This document shows, in pieces, positions 41,701 through 50,077 of a DNA stretch of 64,000 nt. The first letter of the stretch is position 1; each line of letters opens with the position of its first letter. The DNA is from Armatimonadota bacterium. GTDB taxonomy: Bacteria > Armatimonadota > Fimbriimonadia > Fimbriimonadales > Fimbriimonadaceae. A model generated the notes under the pieces. The model saw nothing but the letters and a program-made list of their open reading frames with translations. It was not told the origin of the DNA and searched no databases. A program made the position numbers and the translations under genes. Location of the stretch: the NCBI GenBank assembly GCA_016223145.1, contig JACRPN010000021.1, positions 1 through 64,000 of the forward strand, in the 5' to 3' direction.

Positions 41701-44700
41701 TCCGCGTTGCCAAACCGGTCCTTGATGAAGTCCACCCGCTCCTGCTTGAGATCGGGGAAATCCAAGCTGGTGTTGGGGAACCGTGTCGGGCGGTCCTCGA
41801 AGTTGGGATAAGCCAGCGGATCGAGCGGCTTCCAGATGGACCCTGCGCCACCGCGCCAGGTCAGGTCAGCCCTGCCTATGCGCACGTTGTCCACGCCCCG
41901 CTCGGGCCCGCGAATCTGGCGCATCATGCTGCGGTCGAAAACCGCCATTTGGCGCGTGGCCTTCTGATTATGGTGCACGACGCCGGCGGAGGCCGTGATG
42001 CGGTCCTCGCGCTTGGTGCTCGAAAGGATGTCGCGCGAGCCGTTCATCACCGCTTCCGAGTGGTTCGGCTGGATCGTGTAGCCCAGAGAATGGTTCGGCA
42101 GCGGGTTACCACTAGCATCGAACTGCGTGGCAACGGCGATCGGGTTGGCTACCTGGAAGACCTTGTTGACGAGGGCCGGGTTCAGCACCACGTTCTGCAG
42201 CGGATCGCCCGCGCCGAACTGAGCCGAAAGGATCGCGTTCGTGTTGGCGTTGCCCGGCGCAATCGCCGTGCTGCCGGAGCCCTGAACCGTGAACGAGATG
42301 ATCGCGTAGCCGTCCAGGGTAGCGCCGGTGATCCCGGAGACGGGAGACGTTCCCGAAAACCGCTTCGCGGTCGACGTGATGTTGCGCACGGACGCGCCTT
42401 CGACGTTGAATCGAAACTCCGCCTGAGGGGCCGTGTAGGGCGGCTCGGGCAAGCCCGACGGGTTGTATGGGAAGTTGTACACCATCAGGTAGATGGTCTC
42501 GCCCCATTCATAGGCGGGGTTGACCGTCGTCACCTGGGCCGAAGTGTTGTTCGCTTGGGCGTGGGTCATGTGCCCCGAAGCGCCCGTCGGCAAGCGGAGC
42601 TTCTGATAGGTGTCCGGCTTGATGAACACCAGCTTGGCTTCGCGGAACGGGATGCCCAGCGGGTCGTTCTCGACAATCTCGAACGTTCCTGGCGGGTCTC
42701 CAGGCGAAATGTGCCCGGAGGTGCTGTTGTTGAGGCCGTACATGTAGCCGTTGGGGTCGGTGATGTACATCCAATTTCGGCCAACGGCCACCGAAGTCTT
42801 GAGGTCTGTTGCCCGCGTATCGAAGCCCCAGGCGCGGCGGCGGGTGCCGCCCAGGCTGTTCGTCTTCGACCATTCGGCAAACAGGGCCGAGATGCGCCCG
42901 TCGTTGGTGGGCACGATCACGCACGGCTGCGGGGAGGAGTAGAGGGCGCCTGAATTGTTGTAGACCGTCAATGGCGAATAGGTCAAGTTGCCGGCGACCG
43001 CAGAGCCAAGCTCGTTGGTTGCCCAGAGAATCAAGCCGGACGCCGCATCAAAGGCCGTGATGTAGCCGTTATCGTTCGCCGCCACGACGGTGTTCGGCAT
43101 GCCCGTCATCAGGGTCGAAGCGATGGTCACCGGACCGCTGGCGAAGTTCTCGGCATTCGCGCGGTTCCATTGTGCCGCGCCGCCGGAGTACTGCCAGACC
43201 AGTGCGCCCGTATCCTGATTCAGGCACACGAAGTGGCCAAGATTGTCCGAGCCGACGTTGCTGCCAAAGTACACCCTCCCAAACTCAACGGCCGGAGTGG
43301 ACTGGATGGCGCCGAGCGGCTGGGTGGTCAAGCTGGGGTAGTTCCAACGGACGCTCGTGGTCTTCGTCGCCGGTGTGCCGAGCGCGTTCAACGCATAGAG
43401 CCGACCCTCCGAGGTCGGAACGAACACCGTGGGGCCGGAGGCGATGGTGGCAAACGCCAGAGAGCCCTTGATCGGTCCCAGGGTGCTGGTTCGCCGGGAA
43501 GAGGGATAGTCGTTCGGGTAGGTCCACCTGCGAACGGCGGTGCCGGGATAGCTCTTGGCGTCGTCCATATCCCCGCGCCCAGCCATCTCGATGCAGTAAA
43601 CGCGGCCGTTCGTGGAGCCCACATAGAGGTAGTCCACGCCGCTGATCCGCTGGATCATCGCGGAGGTCATGTCGAAGCCGATTGGCATTTCCGCGATCGG
43701 ACCGACGCCATCGACCCCGCTGACATGGTTCGGGTCCGTCCAGCCGGATTCGTTCGGCCGGGGAGTGCTGGGATAGGTCCAATAAACCTTGGTCGTGCCG
43801 TCAGCATTGCCCAGCGAGTCCAGGCAGTAGATCCTGCCGTCCTCGGCGCAGACGATGGTCACTTCTCTTTCCACCGGCGCGCCTGCGGGTGTGAGCTTGA
43901 CAAACGCCTTGGCCTGGACAGGAGTCGAGTGGATCGCGGTGCTTCCTGCGCCGACGAACCGGACCGCATCGGCATACGCCAGCAGGCCCGCATCGGCAGG
44001 AAGCGCGCTGAAATTCGTCATCTTGACGCGAAGCGGATCGGCCTTGGTGTGATCGAACCGGCGCGACCCAAGGCGCACCCAACCGCCTCCCGCATTGGCA
44101 TCCAGGGTCAGGTTGGTAACCGAAGCCCCCTCCTCGACGTCCACCCGCTGCTGCTGTGCAAAGACCGTGGGGCCGGAGCTTCCCTGAAGGTGGACCCAGA
44201 CTTCGTAGCTACCGTCTTCCAGCGTCGGCTCAAACGAGACGTTCGACATGAGCACCGTGCTGTTGGTGGTGGGCTGGGAAAGGTAGTTGGTTCCGATGAA
44301 CCCACTCGGAGTGGTTTGAGGCGTCCATCCTGGCCCAGGGACCGCCGACAGGTTGTCGACGTTCACCGTGAGTTCGGGCGAGACCTGGTTCGGCCGGAAC
44401 ACCCATCGGTCGTTGTTTGCAACGTCAAGCAAGCCGTTGTTCGAATCGTGGAACCTCGAATGGACCTCTCCAACCTCGACGACCTTCGGCTTGCCGTCCA
44501 CGTAGGCCAATTCGTGCCTCGTAATGGCGTCCACCGTGTTGATGATCGTGGGCAGCGAGGAGATCAGGTTCACGATCGGCGAGGCGACGTAGGTTCCGTA
44601 TTCCGGAACCGCCATCACCGCGTCGCCGTAAACGAGCGTGCCGGGGCTATCCGTATAGCGGCCGCTGCTGTCCATCGGAACGGTGTTGTGGAGCCGGATC

Positions 44701-45389
44701 CTGATGGGGGTCGAGCCATCGTAATCGAAAAGCTGCCGCGTGGGCCTGCCGCCGCCGCCCAAACGCACCCAACTCGTGCCGGCTTGGAAGGTGTCGACGA
44801 CGTCGATCCACCGTTTGCTTCCGCCCGTGCCGTACAGAATCTCATACACGAAGAAGCGCTGAGGATAGAGTGGATTCCCAAGCTCCAGCGTGGGGCCGAT
44901 CGGGAGCCACGCATAAAGGGCCACGTTGCGCTGAACGGCGCCCGGCGGCGAAATCGACCACTCGACATAGGACGTCGATCCCTGGGTGGGGTCGTCCTGA
45001 TCCGAGCTCAAGACCGTCTTTGCGTAGCGGTAAGGAAAAACGACCGATGGGTCGGCGTTGGGGTCTGAAATGTAGGCGTTGAAAGCCTCATCCGCGACGG
45101 TGAGCGGCTGGCTCCAGGCTCCCGAAAACGTGACGCCGGCGTCCGGATTGTCGAGGACCCTGGTCCCGCCGATATTGTCCGCCAAGTTCGGGCGCCACCA
45201 CCTGAGATTCGCCAAGCCGGGCCCGCTGGCGTTCGCCGTGGCGTTCTTGCCGGTTCGCGCGTTGTCGCCTTTCAACGTGGGAAAGTCCTGGCCCATGCAC
45301 GGCGCAGAAGCGAGAGCCGCGCTGATGGCCAACGCCAGGCTGATCCAAATCTTGTTGCCGTTCCGCATGTAATTCACCACTTTCTCCAT
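38754..45389 (-). CDS. Giant exported beta-rich protein with PQQ-like propeller, candidate PilY1-like pilus-tip protein
   Basis: About 2211 aa, last gene of the minor-pilin operon. Signal peptide near residues 10-35 (ISLALAISAALASAPCMGQ); a second possible start is the ATG at 45368. Two golvesin/xanthan-lyase-like beta domains (about 155-263 and 345-480) share the closing pattern GWVRLGSRRFD...YADAVRFV. A PQQ-type beta-propeller (about 510-900) follows, with EDGRIYCLDSLG, SEGRLYALNALG, VCLNQDTGALVWQYSG and ITAFDAASGLILWATN repeats. A Ca-loop-like VDSNGDGRFG is at 1301-1310. The rest is beta-rich and unassigned. PilY1 is also a large propeller protein with Ca loops encoded after pilX. ATG 45389 overlaps the upstream stop (TGATG). 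The PilY1 comparison is inference. Confidence 0.7.
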   Translation of the reverse strand: MEKVVNYMRNGNKIWISLALAISAALASAPCMGQDFPTLKGDNARTGKNATANASGPGLANLRWWRPNLADNIGGTRVLDNPDAGVTFSGAWSQPLTVADEAFNAYISDPNADPSVVFPYRYAKTVLSSDQDDPTQGSTSYVEWSISPPGAVQRNVALYAWLPIGPTLELGNPLYPQRFFVYEILYGTGGSKRWIDVVDTFQAGTSWVRLGGGGRPTRQLFDYDGSTPIRIRLHNTVPMDSSGRYTDSPGTLVYGDAVMAVPEYGTYVASPIVNLISSLPTIINTVDAITRHELAYVDGKPKVVEVGEVHSRFHDSNNGLLDVANNDRWVFRPNQVSPELTVNVDNLSAVPGPGWTPQTTPSGFIGTNYLSQPTTNSTVLMSNVSFEPTLEDGSYEVWVHLQGSSGPTVFAQQQRVDVEEGASVTNLTLDANAGGGWVRLGSRRFDHTKADPLRVKMTNFSALPADAGLLAYADAVRFVGAGSTAIHSTPVQAKAFVKLTPAGAPVEREVTIVCAEDGRIYCLDSLGNADGTTKVYWTYPSTPRPNESGWTDPNHVSGVDGVGPIAEMPIGFDMTSAMIQRISGVDYLYVGSTNGRVYCIEMAGRGDMDDAKSYPGTAVRRWTYPNDYPSSRRTSTLGPIKGSLAFATIASGPTVFVPTSEGRLYALNALGTPATKTTSVRWNYPSLTTQPLGAIQSTPAVEFGRVYFGSNVGSDNLGHFVCLNQDTGALVWQYSGGAAQWNRANAENFASGPVTIASTLMTGMPNTVVAANDNGYITAFDAASGLILWATNELGSAVAGNLTYSPLTVYNNSGALYSSPQPCVIVPTNDGRISALFAEWSKTNSLGGTRRRAWGFDTRATDLKTSVAVGRNWMYITDPNGYMYGLNNSTSGHISPGDPPGTFEIVENDPLGIPFREAKLVFIKPDTYQKLRLPTGASGHMTHAQANNTSAQVTTVNPAYEWGETIYLMVYNFPYNPSGLPEPPYTAPQAEFRFNVEGASVRNITSTAKRFSGTSPVSGITGATLDGYAIISFTVQGSGSTAIAPGNANTNAILSAQFGAGDPLQNVVLNPALVNKVFQVANPIAVATQFDASGNPLPNHSLGYTIQPNHSEAVMNGSRDILSSTKREDRITASAGVVHHNQKATRQMAVFDRSMMRQIRGPERGVDNVRIGRADLTWRGGAGSIWKPLDPLAYPNFEDRPTRFPNTSLDFPDLKQERVDFIKDRFGNAEDPANYGVALIPPTSVGAFSVTNRTLVRTPLDIDINVPRYQPANLSTILDSDPANLAGVPGGYAGTITVYVDSNGDGRFGNVGNRREAFRTFVAAASVAVDEKFYVGTPTLDLGSLGSGTGFRADSTNPWPWLSTNTGYGPNVAPYTDIFQTFRVFNDGNVNLLNLRLAKGFFDPTSGTVRPWGLFAPAGHERSWLDTQLNLWSDIDKRFAPVHSGSNSVILQKPRVGDSSANELLVNPRRRVNENLNQFAESYLMPTSGPAGVLPNPPRVSVSVPIGMPVGSYLSQMRVIEDVDDNETLAYSLLANGTWNPTEAQSDPGFTLRFSARESRITNAYTKYTAPMMQNLSNGTEKFLHQNMQPAAMRDRFGNLLVAYMSNSSAFNAPEPLTESLNDGWRLYIGSMTGTRPETGLGSSFLPDLNAWLPGAGGTFFRQEVGPFPTVPSTALFGLSGGETIIAGTDKFGAPALPLLGAFNPYTGAEFGTQHIAFLGEAQIQSGSGRRSMSLPFVASFTTAADGAISMGNISPLPSVEGGVKGRPAIVKTSDADGTLFFAAGGGGQTQIYAQAFHDNGTTAYNTGQLLKLAVGTGFEYVSGPSAYARTYAGASVPGLPNGAPMFELGFTGKLRGRPNPEVFHGRVRAGGTYGGPQGQGGQAQFIYLPEMVDDRMVADGEAGNYRSTGLQWNLNATIQLDMILNGVRTNLEVANTRVIDRTTGLVTFDTKLGGKAYLDPNMGTVRLAGTLPPRNASLLLRYTPRLLLASGSAGAGYSTPTVIFDNRMIGEFSYWARSNNQPLVPNGGPIPNDPVRSARMVFTYGRAAAGAGQTSRPYMRTFRLGVQLPVPVHTQANGAITSFNVTGATSYYQIDPGRGRAYFQDLDENRTVTITYTGVDEATGAAIPGIVLTNVQVALVPERDEAPVPMDQAFTESQLFAFPDPFDFGNAAQRRPGLIWLFWMSTRTGTPDIFFQTIAPRFTPTPVGKQ

Positions 45390-48300
45390 CAACGCCTGTC
45401 GGCAAAGACCGGCACGACGATTCCTCTCGCGCCCGTCACTGGCGGCAACTGGAAGAGAACGCTGAACCAGTTGAAGCCAAGGTTAATCTTCGAGAAGCTG
45501 AATCCGGAAATCGTGTTGTCGTTCGTCGTGTCCACGCTTCCGTCCACTTCGAGCACCTCGCCAAAGAAGTCGGCGCCCGTCAAAGTCTTCGAGCTGTAGC
45601 CATTCACGACCAGCACGGTGCCGGAATCCAGGCGACGGGCATAGGTCGGCATGAACCCTGGCGCGTTCGAGGCAAGCGGCAGACCGGTTCCGATACCTCG
45701 CCGCATGACCACGTAAGCGCCCTTGGGCAGCATCCACCGGACGGTCCACCCCAGGGGCCCTTCGACCACTTCATAGACGCCGTCGTTATCGGTGAACATG
45801 ATCGCGACCCGCACGCCGCCGTCCGTGATCAGGCGCATGGACACCGACCTGACGCTGTTCAGCTTCTTGTAGTGTCCGGGCACGGCTGCGCCGGACCAGG
45901 AGCCCGCACCGGAGTTCCAGTAAACGTTTGCCGGCACGTCCGGCACGTAGACCTGGTCCACAACCGCCTCGATGCCGGCGCTATCGTTAAAGACCACGAT
46001 GCCGCCGCCTTCGCGCGAGTTCGAGGTCGAGATCGTGGAGGGGCTGTCCAGACCCAGCGCCGTCCTCGAGGGCAGAGACCCGCCGATGGACGCCGCGTAG
46101 TGCCTGCTGGGCGTGCCGGGGCCGGCGGAGTAGTACAGCGTCGAGACGCCCGTGTATTCAAAGTTTTTGCTGCTGAAGTTCGCCGGCGAGTGCCAGTTGA
46201 GCACGCCCACCGCCGGATTGCCCGCGCCATCGGTGACGATGTTGCCAACGCGCTTGGTGATCGGATCGGCCGCATACCGGTCCACGATCTCGATCAGCCT
46301 GCGGTTGCCGCCGTCGGCGATCAGGAAGTGAACCCAATATTCCAGCGGCTGCGGGTTGCTGAACTGCGTCGGATTCGCGACGTAAGTGGTGTACGCGACG
46401 ACGTCCCGCGGCAAATGGAGCAGCAAGCTCTCGTTGGCGACATACCCCTCGGGCCGGAATCCCGTGTGGGAAGCGGCGGGCACGTCGGGATCAAGCTGGA
46501 ACCCATAGATCGAGCGGAGCTCGCGGCCGTTCAGGTCCATCTGGACCACCTTGTCGCCGCCGGTATCCACCACCAGCATCTCGCGCGAGTTCAGAGAGTA
46601 CGCGCGTGTGGGCCGAACCAACGGCTTGTGGCTCCCGGCGGAGCCGCTGTCGCCGATCGTTCCTGTGCTCGACGAGCTGTCGGAGCTCCAGATCGGGTTG
46701 CCCGAAGCGTCGAACCGAGCCAAGCGATTCTCGTCGGCGACCATGAAATCGGACCGCGCGAAGCCGAAAAGGCCGGTCTTGCTCCACGAAGCCAGCACCC
46801 CGTCTCCGGCGACGACCCCATAGTTCGTGGTCGAGCCGGGCAGCTTGGTCTGAAGCAGCCTCTGATACCACTCCTCAAACTTGGTCACTCCGCGCGACTG
46901 GGGCCAGCGGATGTCCGGATTCGGGGCGATCGATCCCGGCCCCGGGTTGTCCACGTCCACCAACCAAAGCTGCTTGAGCCACGGCCGGATGGGGTTTGAA
47001 TGAAGGAACGAGTCGCTGGGGCTGATCACCGCATCCATGCCCACCAGCAGGCCGCTCGGCTGCCAGGAGGCAAACGGCTTTCCGGCAAGGATGTCGGGCA
47101 AGAGGCTGGTGCCGCTGAAGAACAGGGTGTTGCCAGTGACCGTCAGCGGGGCGCGCCCGTTGTAGCCGTAGAACACGCTATACCACTGCAGGGTGTTCCA
47201 CTTGGAAGCGGTGCGGTCGGGCTCCACATAGAGGTCCGGCTGCCCCCCGCGCCGGATGAGCACCGGCAGACTGCGGCTCATCGAGTTCTGAATGAGCCCA
47301 CGCTGATTGGGCGAGAGGTTCGCGATGCGGATGCGGCCCTTGCCGTTTGCCTGGTTCGCCTCGTAGCTGTACTGCCCCGGCTGCAACACGCTGAAGACCT
47401 TCGGCTTGTAGCGGTCCGGGCTGCGCGCCATGTCCTGCTGGACCACGGTGAAGGAACCCGCGATCTCAGGAACGATGAGTTCGGGCGCCGGGGGATCGGC
47501 TTGGAAGCACATCACGACCATGCAGTCGACGAGGTTCGCCTTCAGGCCCCAAGCGGTCACATAGACGTTGTTGCCCACCACGACGGGCGCGCTTCTGAAC
47601 CGGAGCCGCGTGAACGCCCCACCCAGGAATGGCGGTGCAAAGGTCTGCACCTCGTCCGTGTCCAATAGGGTCTCGGCGATGTTGACGGGGGTGGACTGGT
47701 TCGGCGAGATCGTGTGGGCAGGGTAGAGGTCGTACCGGTCCAGCATCACGAAGTTGCCGCGGCCCGTTTCCCTGAACGCGAAATACGTCCCGCCGTCCGG
47801 CCCGAGGAGCGGATCGAAGCCGTCGTTCGGCGGGGCGGTTGTCAGGTACAAGGTTCCCGTCGGCGACATCGCCAGGTGCTGAAGAACCATCCGTTCCGAC
47901 GTACCGTCGCCGGGCAAATAGAGGTTCCCACGCACGATCTGGTTCTGGATGTTGTTCTGGCCCGTGCCCCAATCAATGGTGTAGTCCAGCCGAAGCGAGA
48001 CCGAAGGCGGGAGCGTCTGCCCCGACTCCATGGTGAAGGTCAGGACACCATTGGATTCGCTGACGCCGCTTTTGAAATAGGTGTCGAGCTGCGCCACGTT
48101 CCACGCCGCGCCATTCGCGTCGATGACCGAAAGCTTGATGCCCAGCGGATCGGGGCCGGCCGTGGTCTTGTGGATGCGCAGGCCTTGGAGGCTCGCGCGG
48201 GTGATCACGGTGAGCTGGTCGCCGGCCTGGCTCCAGGTGGTGGGCTTTTCGCCCCGTGCGCCGAACCAAATGCTCGTGATGCCCGGCGTGGACTGCGGCC

Positions 48301-50077
48301 CGCCGCTCGTCGAGGCTCGGGTGGGGATATACACGACGCGATCGGTGCCCCCCGAGCCATCTTGGATCGGAACGTCGCCCACCGTCGGGCTCGAAGAGGG
48401 CTGGCGAATCTGGTTGACACCGTTGCCGCCTACCGCCCAAGGCGTGCCGGACGTTTCGAGAATGCTTCCGTCGGAAGCATCGGCGACCCATACGCGGCCA
48501 ACCGCCGAAGCGAAGCCCGCCGTGGCGTCATCGGCGACGAAATAGAGTCCCTCGGAATAGGTCGGCGCGTAGGGTCCTCGGCCGGGCCCGCTGGGCGAGG
48601 AGTAACCCGTTGGAACCGGTGTCGTCCATACGGGGCTGACCGCCGCCGAAGGGGTCGCATAGACGTTGAACACGACGAGGTTTCCGCTGCCGTCCACGAC
48701 CGCGATCTGGTTCGGCACCGAACTGTTGGGCACCTCCGCGCAAGTCGGAGGCGAAATCGGCGTGGTGAGCGACGCGCTACGCCATACCAGGTCGTAGCTC
48801 TTGCCGAAGGCGTAGTCCAAAATGCCGTCGTCGGGGTTGCCATCGTAGTCGAGGTCCCGCTCGGGGTTCACATCATAGACCTCGATGTGGTTCCCCACGG
48901 TGATCGCCACCAGGCCCTTGAAGATGGCGGGCGGAACGTAGGCGTCGCCCGGATCAAACTGCGAGGGGTAGACCGCTGAAAACCGGCTGAGGAGCGGCGC
49001 GCCGACGTCGATCGCGCTGCCATTGGTCTTGCGCGTGCCGCCGCCGAACTGCGGGTGGCCCGAGGTCAGGCTCACCATGTTCACGATGAGCTTGGCGGCC
49101 GCATCGGCGCGCGCATCGGGGACATAGGGTTCAGCAGTGGAAATCCGGTTGGGCTCATAGTCGTTGCCCACGTCCTGCCCGTTCACCAGTCTGCGGGTCC
49201 GGTTCAGCGTGTCGGCCAAGCCACGCGTCGTGACCACCATAAAGCCGTCGCCAATCCTGCCCACCGAAACGAAGGGGCCAAGCTGGTCCGCGGCGACCGG
49301 ATAGAAGCGGCCATACTCGCCCGCCGCCGTGTCGGTCGGCTGCTGGATCTCCTGAATGTCCGCATGGGCAACGGCGGCCAGGTCCACAGCGCGTACGCCG
49401 ATGGTCGACTGGCTCTGCATGGCCAAAAGGTTGTTGGACGTAATGGTCGACGGGTAGGTCATCAACGGATGGAGCCAGTCGGCGTCCAATCCGGCGCCGA
49501 TCGAGGTGCTCGCCACCGTGAAAGGCAGCGGGAAGCCGTTGACCAAATCAAGCTGGGGCGCGCCGGAATAGGCGATGTCGATCCAGAGCACACCTCCGGA
49601 CTCCACAAACTTTCGAAGTCGGCCCCGCTCGTCGGGGTTGATGTTCACGAAGCCCTGGACGCTGACCAGCAAGACGTCGAACTGGGAAAGCTGCTCGTTG
49701 GTGGCTGTGGCAAGCCGAAGCTCCCAATAGGCGCCGTTGCTCTTGGTGATTCGCTCACCAATCGCGGGCCCAAAAGCGCTGCCGCCATAAAACGTGTCGA
49801 GAAGAGACCATCGCGAGGCGATCGTTGCGGTCACCGAGCCTGGCGCAAGGGGGTTCGTGAAGTTCCAACCGGAGGGCTTCACGGCCTTGTTTCGGTCCAG
49901 GTTGTGCCAAACGTAGGGGTCGTAGTTCGCCTGGGTACCGGCAACCTGCTGGCTGTCGAGCAAGAGAACTCCGGCTCGGATGTCGATGGCCTTTTGGGCA
50001 TAGTTGACCTGGCCCATGGCGGCGGGAGCCAGCAGACCGGCCAATCCCACAAGCATCGCAGCGCATCGCCGAATCAT
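45389..50077 (-). CDS. Giant exported protein with propeller-like repeats, pilus-operon associated
   Basis: A 1562-aa protein with a signal peptide (MIRRCAAMLVGLAGLLAPAAMGQ). An N-terminal alpha/beta region (about 30-170) has SQFDVLLVSVQGFVNINPDE and LRKFVESGGVLWIDIAYSG, which resembles DUF4159/glutamine-amidotransferase-like domains of predicted secreted proteins. NHL/PQQ-like strands follow, such as LVAITVGNHIEVYDVN, QIAVVDGSGNLVVFNV and MLVVDTGGDKVVQMDLNG. A Ca-loop-like DLDYDGNPDDG is at 408-418. No catalytic site recognised. ATG 50077 overlaps the PilX-like stop (ATGA) and its stop overlaps the 2212-aa gene. It is probably displayed at the surface or at the pilus tip together with its neighbour. 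Confidence 0.65.
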   Translation of the reverse strand: MIRRCAAMLVGLAGLLAPAAMGQVNYAQKAIDIRAGVLLLDSQQVAGTQANYDPYVWHNLDRNKAVKPSGWNFTNPLAPGSVTATIASRWSLLDTFYGGSAFGPAIGERITKSNGAYWELRLATATNEQLSQFDVLLVSVQGFVNINPDERGRLRKFVESGGVLWIDIAYSGAPQLDLVNGFPLPFTVASTSIGAGLDADWLHPLMTYPSTITSNNLLAMQSQSTIGVRAVDLAAVAHADIQEIQQPTDTAAGEYGRFYPVAADQLGPFVSVGRIGDGFMVVTTRGLADTLNRTRRLVNGQDVGNDYEPNRISTAEPYVPDARADAAAKLIVNMVSLTSGHPQFGGGTRKTNGSAIDVGAPLLSRFSAVYPSQFDPGDAYVPPAIFKGLVAITVGNHIEVYDVNPERDLDYDGNPDDGILDYAFGKSYDLVWRSASLTTPISPPTCAEVPNSSVPNQIAVVDGSGNLVVFNVYATPSAAVSPVWTTPVPTGYSSPSGPGRGPYAPTYSEGLYFVADDATAGFASAVGRVWVADASDGSILETSGTPWAVGGNGVNQIRQPSSSPTVGDVPIQDGSGGTDRVVYIPTRASTSGGPQSTPGITSIWFGARGEKPTTWSQAGDQLTVITRASLQGLRIHKTTAGPDPLGIKLSVIDANGAAWNVAQLDTYFKSGVSESNGVLTFTMESGQTLPPSVSLRLDYTIDWGTGQNNIQNQIVRGNLYLPGDGTSERMVLQHLAMSPTGTLYLTTAPPNDGFDPLLGPDGGTYFAFRETGRGNFVMLDRYDLYPAHTISPNQSTPVNIAETLLDTDEVQTFAPPFLGGAFTRLRFRSAPVVVGNNVYVTAWGLKANLVDCMVVMCFQADPPAPELIVPEIAGSFTVVQQDMARSPDRYKPKVFSVLQPGQYSYEANQANGKGRIRIANLSPNQRGLIQNSMSRSLPVLIRRGGQPDLYVEPDRTASKWNTLQWYSVFYGYNGRAPLTVTGNTLFFSGTSLLPDILAGKPFASWQPSGLLVGMDAVISPSDSFLHSNPIRPWLKQLWLVDVDNPGPGSIAPNPDIRWPQSRGVTKFEEWYQRLLQTKLPGSTTNYGVVAGDGVLASWSKTGLFGFARSDFMVADENRLARFDASGNPIWSSDSSSSTGTIGDSGSAGSHKPLVRPTRAYSLNSREMLVVDTGGDKVVQMDLNGRELRSIYGFQLDPDVPAASHTGFRPEGYVANESLLLHLPRDVVAYTTYVANPTQFSNPQPLEYWVHFLIADGGNRRLIEIVDRYAADPITKRVGNIVTDGAGNPAVGVLNWHSPANFSSKNFEYTGVSTLYYSAGPGTPSRHYAASIGGSLPSRTALGLDSPSTISTSNSREGGGIVVFNDSAGIEAVVDQVYVPDVPANVYWNSGAGSWSGAAVPGHYKKLNSVRSVSMRLITDGGVRVAIMFTDNDGVYEVVEGPLGWTVRWMLPKGAYVVMRRGIGTGLPLASNAPGFMPTYARRLDSGTVLVVNGYSSKTLTGADFFGEVLEVDGSVDTTNDNTISGFSFSKINLGFNWFSVLFQLPPVTGARGIVVPVFADRR

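Noticed and set aside
41061-45068. Two long plus-strand open frames (630 and 632 codons) opposite the 2212-aa gene
   Set aside because: Antisense frames in high-GC sequence with Arg/Gly/Val-rich translations and no family signature; the sense frame has a signal peptide and clear propeller repeats.
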